Assembly (NCBI GenBank): GCA_937901805.1
Contig: CALDJI010000133.1
Coordinates: 1-8,241 of the forward strand
DNA: 8,241 bases
Direction of reading: 5' to 3'
Source: an uncultured Clostridia bacterium
GTDB lineage: Bacteria > Bacillota > Clostridia > Oscillospirales > Ruminococcaceae
In this document: positions 1-6,281 of the stretch, piece after piece
How the letters are laid out: each line of letters opens with the position of its first letter
Numbering within the stretch: the stretch's first letter is position 1
Position numbers and translations under genes: made by a program
The notes under the pieces: generated by a model
The model's input: only the letters and a program-made list of their open reading frames with translations
The model's database searches: none
Told to the model about the DNA's origin: nothing

Positions 1-492
1 ATCATCGAGCAGTGCAAGTCCGCACTGGAACGCCTCTATACCTGCCGGGACAACCTGGATTTTGCCCTGCAAAATGCTGAGGAAACCTCCGTTTCCAACC
101 TGGAGGAGCTGCTGCGCACCATCCGGGACCGGAAAGACCAGTTCATCGCAGCCATGGACGACGATCTCAACACGGCGGACGCAATTGCCGTCCTCTTTGA
201 TTTTGCCCGCGACATCAACACCCAGATCAGCGCAAACCAGGTGAAAAGCCGCCAATATCTGACCGAAGCCGCCAAGGCATTTGACGAGCTGTGCGGAGTG
301 CTTGGCCTGCTGTACAACCGCAAGGCGGACGACGGTATTTCCGAGGAGATAAAATCCCTGGTGGAACAGCGCACGGCGGCCAGAAAGGCCAAAGATTTCC
401 AAACTGCGGACGCTATCCGCGACAAACTCAAAGAACTCGGCGTGGAGGTCAAGGATACCCCGCAGGGCCCCCAAATCCTGTTCCTCGATTAA
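1..492 (+). CDS. cysS: Cysteine--tRNA ligase, C-terminal part (5' end outside window)
   Basis: This is the last 163 codons of cysteinyl-tRNA synthetase, which charges tRNA-Cys with cysteine in the cytoplasm. The reading frame is open from base 1 and ends with TAA at 490-492. The catalytic Rossmann fold with its zinc-binding and KMSKS motifs lies before the window. What is visible is the helical anticodon-binding part: an ERLY segment near residue 11, the family hallmark AAMDDDLNTADA around residues 49-60, and the closing RTAARKAKDF...ADAIRDKLKELGV helix pair followed by DTPQG. The extreme C-terminus (PQILFLD) differs a little from the common ending but family members vary there. The gene is followed after 9 bases by a strong terminator and converges on pgsA. 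Identification is firm from these motifs. Confidence 0.95.
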   Translation: MIEQCKSALERLYTCRDNLDFALQNAEETSVSNLEELLRTIRDRKDQFIAAMDDDLNTADAIAVLFDFARDINTQISANQVKSRQYLTEAAKAFDELCGVLGLLYNRKADDGISEEIKSLVEQRTAARKAKDFQTADAIRDKLKELGVEVKDTPQGPQILFLD

Positions 493-501
493 ATCAGACT
501 C

Positions 502-535
502 AAAAAATCCCCCGCATGTCTGCGGGGGATTTTTT
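502..535. terminator. Bidirectional rho-independent terminator between cysS and pgsA
   Basis: Bases 502-516 pair perfectly with 521-535, giving a 15-bp stem around the tetraloop TGTC. The core is CCCCCGCA/TGCGGGGG and the outer part is A6T against AT6. Read on the plus strand it is a GC-rich stem followed by six T after the cysS stop. Read on the minus strand it is the same stem followed by six T after the pgsA stop. One element therefore ends transcription from both converging genes. Confidence 0.93.
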
Positions 536-554
536 ATTGCATGGATATCAGGGC

Positions 555-1115
555 TTACTTTGCAGTGTTGATATATTTCCAGTTATCCTTGAGATAAGTC
601 AGGCCGGAGAACAGGGTGAGCACGGCGGCAATCCACATCAGGATATGGCCAATCGTGAGCGCCGGGAAAGAGGCCGGGAGCCATCCCGCCTGCACACATT
701 CCTGCATGAGCAAAATGACAATGACAGCCACCATCTGGCTGACCGTTTTCAGTTTTCCCCAGATATTCGCGGCAATCACCTGTTTGCTTGCCGCTACCAT
801 CCGCAAGGAAGTGACGATAAATTCCCTGGCAATAATGATGACCACGACAATACTGCTGGCAAAACCGAGTTCAATAAAACAGATCAGGGCCGAGGTCACG
901 AGCAGTTTGTCGGCAACCGGATCCAGAAATTTTCCAAAATCAGTGACAATGCCGTCCCTTCTTGCCAGATAGCCGTCGAGAAAATCCGTAAAGGAGGCGG
1001 CTGCAAACAGGATGAGGGCGTACAGGTAATGGTGAGGCAGATCAAAAAGCAGGAAAAACAGGAAAAACGGGATGAGCACCATCCTGAGAACCGTCAGTTT
1101 ATTCGGCGTGTTCAT
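555..1115 (-). CDS. pgsA: CDP-diacylglycerol--glycerol-3-phosphate 3-phosphatidyltransferase
   Basis: This is a 186-residue integral membrane enzyme that makes phosphatidylglycerol phosphate from CDP-diacylglycerol and glycerol 3-phosphate, the committed step to phosphatidylglycerol. The CDP-alcohol phosphatidyltransferase signature DG-x2-AR-x8-G-x3-D-x3-D is complete: D47, G48, A51, R52, G61, D65 and D69. The segment AREFIV...LRMVAA...VIAANIWGKLKT (about 96-123) is typical of PgsA rather than of other members of the superfamily. Several hydrophobic segments are visible, roughly 8-24, 30-45, 71-95, 125-140 and 153-172. The ATG at 1113-1115 is chosen because AGGAGG (1125-1130) lies 9 bases upstream and the protein then starts like its relatives (MNTPNKLTVLR); the same frame is open further upstream, but only across rimO. 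The ribosome-binding site sits inside the last codons of rimO and the intergenic gap is 4 bases, so the two genes are co-transcribed. Confidence 0.94.
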   Translation of the reverse strand: MNTPNKLTVLRMVLIPFFLFFLLFDLPHHYLYALILFAAASFTDFLDGYLARRDGIVTDFGKFLDPVADKLLVTSALICFIELGFASSIVVVIIIAREFIVTSLRMVAASKQVIAANIWGKLKTVSQMVAVIVILLMQECVQAGWLPASFPALTIGHILMWIAAVLTLFSGLTYLKDNWKYINTAK

Positions 1116-1119
1116 TTCC

Positions 1120-2469
1120 TTATGCCTCCTCTTCCATCCGCTCGCCCACAAGATCCCCGTCCAGCGTATCCGTGATTTTGACCTCCAGGTACTGGCCGAC
1201 CTTCGGCTTGTTCTCTTTTGAAGAGGTGAAGAATACCTTTCCGTCAATATCCGGCGCGTCTTTATCGGTGCGGCCAAAGTAACATTCCGCATAGCGGTCG
1301 TACCCTTCCGCCACCACGGTCACGGTTTTTCCGATCATCCGGTTCATCCTGCGTTCCTGGATGGTATACTGTTCATCCATAATGATCTCCGCCCGGTGGA
1401 GCTTGACCTCCTCGTCAACCTGATCCGGGAAAGAGGCCGCAGGGGTCCCCTCCTCCGCAGAATAGGGAAAACAGCCGAGATGATCAAATTTCGCCTCCTT
1501 GACAAAGTCGCAGAGATCTGCAAACTGCGCCTTGGTTTCCCCGGGGAAGCCGACAATCAGGGTCGAACGCAGGGAGATACCCGGCACGCGCTCTCTGATT
1601 TTCTTAATCAAGGCCAGCAGGCTGTGCTTATCGCCCACACGGTGCATCCGTTTGAGGATCTCCCCGTCGCAGTGCTGCATCGGGATATCCAGGTATTTGA
1701 CGAGTTTTTCCTCGTTTGCGAGCACATCCAGCAACTCGTCCGTGATCCGTTCCGGGTAGGTGTACAGGGTGCGAATCCAGCGGATCCCCTCCACCTTGCA
1801 CAGCTCTTTCAAAAGCTGCGGAAGTCGGTTTTCCCCATAGAGATCCTCGCCATAGCGGGTCGGATCCTGGGCGACGACAATCAGTTCTGTAATGCCGTTG
1901 CGGGCAAAGCGGCGCGCCTCATCCAGGATATCCTCCATCGGTTTGCTGCGGTAACGCCCGCGGATCATCGGGATTGCACAGTAAGAACAGCGGTTATTGC
2001 ACCCCTCGGCAATTTTCAGGTAGGCATAAAACGGCAGGTTGGTAAGCACCCGATCCCCGGACAGGGGCAGTTTTTCCTTCTCATCAAAGGCGGCAATCTG
2101 TTTACCCTTTTCCGCCAGGGCCTGTTCAACAATCCCCACGATTTCTTCATTTTTCCCAATCCCCAGGATCACATCGACTTCCGGAAGCTCCTGCGCCACC
2201 TGTTCCCGGTAGCGTTCCGACAAGCATCCGGTGACAACGACGCACTTGATGCGCCCTTCTTTTTTGAGAGTGCAGAATTCCAAAATCGTTTCAATGGATT
2301 CCTTTTTCGCGTCTTCAATAAAGCCGCAGGTATTGATGATGACAACATCTGCAAGCGCAGGGTCCTCCGAAATCTTATAGCCCGCGTTTGCAAAGCTTGC
2401 CAGCATCATTTCCCCGTCCACCTGATTTTTCGGGCAGCCAAGGGACATCATTCCTACTCGTGTAGCCAT
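1120..2469 (-). CDS. rimO: Ribosomal protein S12 methylthiotransferase RimO
   Basis: This 449-residue radical-SAM enzyme adds a methylthio group to the conserved aspartate of ribosomal protein S12. The three-part MiaB/RimO architecture is complete. The N-terminal UPF0004 domain carries the auxiliary cluster cysteines C12 (in SLGCPKN), C48 (NTCGF) and C82 (TGCLSER). The radical-SAM core has C157, C161 and C164 in GCNNRCSYC. A C-terminal TRAM domain spans about 375-445. The SLGCPKNQVD start and the RYGEDLYG segment favour RimO over the tRNA enzymes MiaB and MtaB. One oddity is AQDPTRYG, where most RimO proteins have AQDTTRYG; a single-base change would explain it. The ATG is preceded by AGGAGG at 2475-2480 with 5-base spacing. 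A terminator hairpin ends just upstream of that site, and no separate promoter is visible. pgsA follows 4 bases downstream. Confidence 0.97.
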   Translation of the reverse strand: MATRVGMMSLGCPKNQVDGEMMLASFANAGYKISEDPALADVVIINTCGFIEDAKKESIETILEFCTLKKEGRIKCVVVTGCLSERYREQVAQELPEVDVILGIGKNEEIVGIVEQALAEKGKQIAAFDEKEKLPLSGDRVLTNLPFYAYLKIAEGCNNRCSYCAIPMIRGRYRSKPMEDILDEARRFARNGITELIVVAQDPTRYGEDLYGENRLPQLLKELCKVEGIRWIRTLYTYPERITDELLDVLANEEKLVKYLDIPMQHCDGEILKRMHRVGDKHSLLALIKKIRERVPGISLRSTLIVGFPGETKAQFADLCDFVKEAKFDHLGCFPYSAEEGTPAASFPDQVDEEVKLHRAEIIMDEQYTIQERRMNRMIGKTVTVVAEGYDRYAECYFGRTDKDAPDIDGKVFFTSSKENKPKVGQYLEVKITDTLDGDLVGERMEEEA

Positions 2470-2485
2470 GGTTTCCTCCTATAAT

Positions 2486-2520
2486 AAAAAGCGGGGCTTT
2501 TTCTACAAAGCCCCAGCTTT
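2486..2520 (-). terminator. Rho-independent terminator after recX, directly upstream of rimO
   Basis: On the minus strand, TGGGGCTTT and AAAGCCCCG form a stem (2507-2514 against 2493-2500) with a 6-base loop. Five more pairs (2516-2520 against 2488-2492) extend it past a single bulged base at 2515. It is followed by TTTTTATTAT. It starts 2 bases after the recX stop codon. The T run ends only a few bases before the rimO ribosome-binding site, so it may also act as a leaky attenuator or as the 5' end of a processed rimO-pgsA message. On the plus strand the trailing T run is weak. Confidence 0.85.
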
Positions 2521-2522
2521 GC

Positions 2523-3158
2523 TTATTCCTGCGGCAGTTCCTCCTGCCAGTCTTGTTCTTCCAAATACTGTTTCAGTGCCGCACGCACATCACTATGCGA
2601 ATACCCCCTGCGCAGCAGGGCGGCATATACCCGCCGCATGCCGGCTTCGTCGGTGAGTTTGCGCGCAAACTTCCGGCGAATCAGGCGCACCAGACGCTCT
2701 GCATCATCCTCTTCCAGCTGATCCATCGCTTCCTCAGCGAGCTCCGGGGATATCCCCCTGTGGGCAAGTTCCCGTCGGATAGAGCGCCCGGAGAGCATCT
2801 TTTCCCTGGAAAGGCTGCGGGCAAGCTTTCCGGCATATTCCGCATCGTCCAGATAGCCGAGTTCCTCAATCCGGCCGGCTACCGTCTCCGCCACCTCATG
2901 CTCTACCTTATTCTCAAGACGGTCAATTAATTCCTTCTTGGAATAATCCCGGTAGGAAAGCAGCTGATAGGCCTTTTCCCGTGCCTTGACCGTATCCGTC
3001 CTCACGCGGAGCTCTTCAAGCTGGGCGGGGGTAATCTCCATCCCCTCTTTCAGCCCCATGGCGGCAAACGCCTCCGTATGGGCGGCAAGGGCATATTCCC
3101 CTTCTATGTACAGATAGAGGTATTTCGCGTTTTTCTGTTTTGCCTGTGTAATGCGCAT
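2523..3158 (-). CDS. recX: Regulatory protein RecX
   Basis: This 211-residue, mostly helical cytoplasmic protein is RecX, which binds RecA filaments and modulates (usually inhibits) RecA's strand-exchange and coprotease activity. After an N-terminal segment of about 55 residues it shows the repeated three-helix modules of the family: A-x2-LLSYRDYSKKEL...RLE (about 62-82), IEELGYLDDAEYA with RSIRRELAHRGI (about 97-136), and the final helices with VYAALLRRGYSHSDVRAAL (about 176-195). Length is normal for clostridial RecX. The ATG at 3156-3158 shares its A with the recA stop codon (TAATG), and there is no convincing Shine-Dalgarno before it, so it is probably translated by coupling to recA. Being placed behind recA is itself strong support. 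A terminator follows the stop codon. Confidence 0.93.
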   Translation of the reverse strand: MRITQAKQKNAKYLYLYIEGEYALAAHTEAFAAMGLKEGMEITPAQLEELRVRTDTVKAREKAYQLLSYRDYSKKELIDRLENKVEHEVAETVAGRIEELGYLDDAEYAGKLARSLSREKMLSGRSIRRELAHRGISPELAEEAMDQLEEDDAERLVRLIRRKFARKLTDEAGMRRVYAALLRRGYSHSDVRAALKQYLEEQDWQEELPQE

Positions 3159-4282
3159 TACAAATCGTCATCCACTTCAATATCTACTTTGATTTCCTTG
3201 GAAGCGGATTTTTCCGCCGCCGGGGACGCCGGTTGGCCGACCGGTTCCGTCTTGACCGGGGCGGCGCCCTTTTTCGGCTTCCCGCCGCGCATGGCAAGGA
3301 GCTTGTCGCCGTTTTCCCGGATCTTCTTGTCAATTTCCTCTACCAGTTCCGGGTGCTGCACGAAATAATTTTTCACATTGTCGCGGCCCTGGCCGAGGCG
3401 TTCCCCGTTATAGCTGAACCATGCGCCGCTCTTGTTGACAATATCCAGTTTGACGGCGAGATCCAGCGTCTCCCCTTCTTTGGAGATGCCCTGCCCGTAC
3501 ATGATATCAAATTCCGCTTCCCGAAAGGGGGGCGCAACCTTGTTTTTTACCACTTTGACGCGGGTGCGGTTGCCGATCACCTCCGTGCCGGATTTGAGCG
3601 CTTCCACCCGGCGGACGTCCAGCCTGACGGAAGAATAAAACTTGAGCGCACGGCCGCCCGGTGTGGTTTCCGGGTTTCCGTACACAACGCCGATCTTCTC
3701 ACGCACCTGGTTGATGAAAATGGCAACACAGTTGGATTTACCGATGACGCCGGTCAGCTTACGCATCGCCTGTGACATAAGCCGTGCAAGAAGGCCAACG
3801 TGTGTGTCACCCATCTCGCCGTCGATTTCCGCTTTGGTGACCATCGCGGCAACCGAGTCGAGGACAATGATGTCAATGGCTCCGGAACGCACCAGCGCTT
3901 CGGTAATTTCCAGCGCCTGTTCCCCCGTATCCGGCTGGGAGACAAGCAGCGAATCAATATCCACGCCGAGGGCTTTGGCATAAATGGGATCCAGCGCGTG
4001 TTCCACGTCGATAAACGCCGCTTCACCGCCCATTTTCTGCGCTTCTGCTACGGCATGGAGCGCCACGGTTGTTTTACCGGAACTTTCCGGCCCGTAGATT
4101 TCAATAATCCTGCCGCGCGGCAGGCCGCCGATCCCAAGCGCAATATCCAGCGCAATTGACCCGGTCGGGATGGCCTCCACATTCATGGCAGTGGCCTGCC
4201 CGAGTTTCATGACAGCGCCCTTGCCGAACTGTTTTTCTATCTGGGCAAGCGCCGTTTCCAAAGCCTTTTGTTTATCCGCCAT
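3158..4282 (-). CDS. recA: Recombinase RecA
   Basis: This is a complete 374-residue RecA, the ATP-dependent recombinase that forms filaments on single-stranded DNA, drives homologous recombination and triggers LexA self-cleavage in the SOS response. Seen in the sequence are the N-terminal polymerisation helix ([16 protein letters not shown]), Walker A GPESSGKT at 64-71, catalytic E94 in [10 protein letters not shown], Walker B IIVLDS ending near D142, loop L1 around GEMGDTHVG (155-163), loop L2 INQVREKIG...TTPGG (190-210) and the family signature [14 protein letters not shown]. The tail from about 333 is a Lys/Pro/Ala-rich linker ending in an acidic stretch (DIEVDDDL), as in other RecA proteins. 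AGGAGG at 4294-4299 lies 11 bases before the ATG, a slightly long spacing. The gene has its own promoter with a probable LexA box, and recX is coupled at its 3' end. Confidence 0.99.
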   Translation of the reverse strand: MADKQKALETALAQIEKQFGKGAVMKLGQATAMNVEAIPTGSIALDIALGIGGLPRGRIIEIYGPESSGKTTVALHAVAEAQKMGGEAAFIDVEHALDPIYAKALGVDIDSLLVSQPDTGEQALEITEALVRSGAIDIIVLDSVAAMVTKAEIDGEMGDTHVGLLARLMSQAMRKLTGVIGKSNCVAIFINQVREKIGVVYGNPETTPGGRALKFYSSVRLDVRRVEALKSGTEVIGNRTRVKVVKNKVAPPFREAEFDIMYGQGISKEGETLDLAVKLDIVNKSGAWFSYNGERLGQGRDNVKNYFVQHPELVEEIDKKIRENGDKLLAMRGGKPKKGAAPVKTEPVGQPASPAAEKSASKEIKVDIEVDDDL

Positions 4283-4312
4283 ATTGGATGAATCCTCCTA
4301 TAATCGAATCAA

Positions 4313-4326
4313 AAATCATTTGTTCG
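4313..4326 (-). promoter_or_regulatory. Probable LexA (SOS) operator of recA
   Basis: The minus strand reads CGAACAAATGATTT. Against the Firmicutes (Bacillus-type) LexA consensus CGAACRNRYGTTYG it fits 12 of 14 positions; the two misses are both in the right half. The site begins about five bases after the expected transcription start of the recA promoter, a usual place for LexA to block initiation. The left half is perfect. The lexA gene is not in the window, so the assignment rests on consensus and position. Confidence 0.55.
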
Positions 4327-4337
4327 CAACCGATACT

Positions 4338-4366
4338 ATTATATACTACAGATCGGGCAAGCGCAA
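4338..4366 (-). promoter_or_regulatory. Sigma-A type promoter of recA
   Basis: On the minus strand a -35 TTGCGC (4361-4366) and a perfect -10 TATAAT (4338-4343) are separated by 17 bases. Transcription should start near 4331, giving a leader of about 48 bases before the recA ATG. The -35 lies only 12 bases beyond the prmC stop codon, and no terminator is seen between prmC and this promoter, so read-through from prmC can add to recA expression. Confidence 0.8.
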
Positions 4367-4378
4367 CCTTATTCCGGC

Positions 4379-5236
4379 CTATTCCGCCATTCTTTTTCTG
4401 GCGCTTGCCACACGGTCATTGCCGGAAAAATCCTGCTCGATGAGGATGTTTTCCATGCCCGCGCGGGCAAGGAGATCCTGAAGTTCCTTCCCCTGGGAAA
4501 ACCCGATCTCAAAGACAAAATACCCGCCCAGTTTGAGTACAGGGAGATAATTTTCTACAATTTTCCGATAAAAATACAGCCCGTTTTCCCCTGCAAACAA
4601 GGCGCTTTGCGGTTCATAGGCCAGGACATCCTCCCCCATCAGCCCGCGCTCGCTTTCGCGGATATAGGGGGGATTGGAAACAACCAGATCGCATGCCGGA
4701 AGCATCCCTGCGCTCCCTGTCCGTGTGACGTCCGCACGGACGGGGTGAACCCTGGAGGACAATGCCTGCACATTCTTTTGCAGGTAGACAAAGGCCGCTG
4801 GTTCCCATTCCACGGCGTAGAAATCCGCATCCGGGAATTCCCGTTCGAGCGCCAGGGCGATACAGCCCGTCCCGCTGCACAGATCCGCTACAACCGGACG
4901 GGAACAGCCTCTGAGCAGTTCCACTGCACGCATAACCGCAAATTCCGTATCGCTGCGGGGGATCAGAACCCCTTCCCCGACAGACAGGGGAATCCCCAGA
5001 AAGCTGGTCTGGCCGGTAAGGTATTGCAGCGGATACCCCTGCGCCCGCTTTCTCGCGGCGGACAGCAGGTATTCTTCCTGCTCTTTGGAAAGAGGATCCT
5101 CCCCAAAGAGCAACAGATCCCGGTGATCGCACCCGCACAGGAATTCCATCAAAAAGCGCGCTTCCTGTGCGGCGTTTTCCCCGCTGAACGGCAGGAGAAT
5201 TCGCCTTGTCTGCAAAAAAGCCTCTCTCTTTGTCAT
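4379..5236 (-). CDS. prmC: Peptide chain release factor N5-glutamine methyltransferase PrmC
   Basis: This 285-residue SAM-dependent methyltransferase (PrmC/HemK) methylates the glutamine of the GGQ motif in release factors RF1 and RF2, improving termination. The small N-terminal helical domain (about 1-85) leads into PLQYLTGQTSFLGIPL and the IPRSDTE strand (92-98). The SAM-binding motif I, VADLCSGTGCIALAL, spans 116-130. The catalytic NPPY is at 188-191, followed by YIRESE. The residue before DTE is serine here; proline is usual. The ATG at 5234-5236 is separated by one base from the stop codon of the DUF1385 gene upstream, with GGTGG (5241-5245) as a modest ribosome-binding site, so the pair is co-transcribed. 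prfA, the usual partner encoding the substrate RF1, is not the next gene; recA is. The stop is TAG. Confidence 0.95.
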   Translation of the reverse strand: MTKREAFLQTRRILLPFSGENAAQEARFLMEFLCGCDHRDLLLFGEDPLSKEQEEYLLSAARKRAQGYPLQYLTGQTSFLGIPLSVGEGVLIPRSDTEFAVMRAVELLRGCSRPVVADLCSGTGCIALALEREFPDADFYAVEWEPAAFVYLQKNVQALSSRVHPVRADVTRTGSAGMLPACDLVVSNPPYIRESERGLMGEDVLAYEPQSALFAGENGLYFYRKIVENYLPVLKLGGYFVFEIGFSQGKELQDLLARAGMENILIEQDFSGNDRVASARKRMAE

Positions 5237-5237
5237 A

Positions 5238-6191
5238 TTACCACCGATCCAGTCCCTTTTCCTGGGGGATCACGCGTTCCATTGCCGCAATGGCCACCTC
5301 AATCTGGCGGTCGTCCGGTTCGTTGGTGGTCAAGCGCTGCAGCCACAGGCCGGGCGCAGAAATCGCCCTCGTCACCGGGTTGTCATGCCGGCCGGCGAGT
5401 TTAATCAGTTCATAGGCCACGCCGATTACCACCGGCATGAGCAGAATTTTAATCCCAGAACGGAGCAGGACATTGTCCCATGGGAGAATGGGCAGGGAAA
5501 AGACCAGAATCCCGATGATCAGGACAATCAAAATAAAGCTGGTTCCGCAGCGCGGATGGAATCGAATCTGTCTGCGAATATTTTCCACAGTCAGCGGCTC
5601 TCCCGCTTCATAACAGGCGATGGTCTTGTGCTCCGCGCCATGATAGCAAAATGTAGTATGGATTTCCTCCATACGGGACACCGCCGCCAGGTAAATGACA
5701 AAAATCGCAATCTTAATCAGACCTTCCACCAGGGATTTGGCCCATCCCAGATCAAAAAGCATGGATAGTCCCTTGACCGCCAGCGCAGGAAGGTAGATAA
5801 ACAGGAACACCGCCAAAATCACGCCGAGAATGGACGCCGCCCCCATTAGAAAATTGGAAAATTTATCCGAAAAGACGCGATCCAGCCACTGTTCAAGCCG
5901 GGAAGGTTCCCCTTCTTCTTCCATCCCCGCCTTTTCTGCCGACTTCATCATACATTTGTAACCCACAACCAGGGAATCCACAAAATTGACGCATCCCCGG
6001 ATAACCGGCAGTTTTAAAATTTTCGGCCGCTGTTTGACAGCGCCTGGGATCATCTCCACGTCAATGGTCCCGTCCGGCAGCCTGGTCGCCATGGAGACCG
6101 CCTGCGGCCCCCGCATCATAATCCCTTCAATCAGCGCCTGTCCGCCGATGCTGGTTTTAAACGCCTGTTTTTTTCTACTCAATCTTTCCAT
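5238..6191 (-). CDS. DUF1385 family membrane protein (YqhQ-like)
   Basis: This 317-residue multi-pass membrane protein belongs to the DUF1385 family (YqhQ in Bacillus subtilis), whose biochemical role is not known. The diagnostic N-terminal SIGGQALIEGIMMRGP lies at about 14-29. Four hydrophobic segments are at about 114-141, 156-172, 219-237 and 244-264. Between the second and third sits the conserved patch FCYHGAEHKTIACYE (181-195), with LTVEN and RFHPRCGTSF (to about 219). Its histidines, glutamate and cysteine could bind a metal, which is inference. The ATG at 6189-6191 fits family starts, although GGGAGG (6194-6199) is only 2 bases before it. The frame stays open to a GTG at 6270-6272, which lacks a ribosome-binding site and would add an unconserved-looking 27-residue extension. 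prmC follows after one base, the common clostridial neighbour. Confidence 0.93.
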   Translation of the reverse strand: MERLSRKKQAFKTSIGGQALIEGIMMRGPQAVSMATRLPDGTIDVEMIPGAVKQRPKILKLPVIRGCVNFVDSLVVGYKCMMKSAEKAGMEEEGEPSRLEQWLDRVFSDKFSNFLMGAASILGVILAVFLFIYLPALAVKGLSMLFDLGWAKSLVEGLIKIAIFVIYLAAVSRMEEIHTTFCYHGAEHKTIACYEAGEPLTVENIRRQIRFHPRCGTSFILIVLIIGILVFSLPILPWDNVLLRSGIKILLMPVVIGVAYELIKLAGRHDNPVTRAISAPGLWLQRLTTNEPDDRQIEVAIAAMERVIPQEKGLDRW

Positions 6192-6193
6192 AA

Positions 6194-6199
6194 CCTCCC
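6194..6199 (-). promoter_or_regulatory. Ribosome-binding site of the DUF1385 gene, unusually close to ATG
   Basis: The minus strand reads TGGGAGGTTATG. The GGGAGG core is only two bases from the ATG, closer than the usual five to nine. An in-frame TTG at codon 4 is 11 bases from the same core and is an alternative start. Confidence 0.6.
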
Positions 6200-6281
6200 A
6201 AAATATTGAACTTTCTACAGCATAACAACCGATACAGGTTTTTCTTTCCTGAGGCACGCCCTCTGCCAACACTCGGACGGA

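Noticed and set aside
291..1175. A 294-codon plus-strand open frame across the cysS end and pgsA
   Set aside because: It crosses the cysS-pgsA terminator, overlaps two firm genes in the wrong frame or strand, and gives a low-complexity, charged translation.
1396..2484. A 362-codon open frame on the plus strand opposite rimO
   Set aside because: It lies entirely antisense to a gene with full RimO motifs, has no ribosome-binding site and yields no recognisable protein. Long antisense frames are expected opposite GC-rich genes.
2481..2506. A possible rimO promoter inside the terminator (TATTAT as -10)
   Set aside because: The -35 candidates match only 3 of 6, and the start point would fall in or after the ribosome-binding site.
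3233..3775. A 180-codon plus-strand open frame opposite recA
   Set aside because: It is a shadow of recA, and its translation resembles no protein family.
4607..5404. A 265-codon plus-strand open frame opposite prmC and the DUF1385 gene end
   Set aside because: It spans the junction of two real genes on the other strand and has no start signals.
6192..6272. An N-terminal extension of the DUF1385 protein from GTG 6270-6272, with a CIGC motif
   Set aside because: No ribosome-binding site precedes the GTG, while the ATG at 6189-6191 gives a start close to the family's usual N-terminus.
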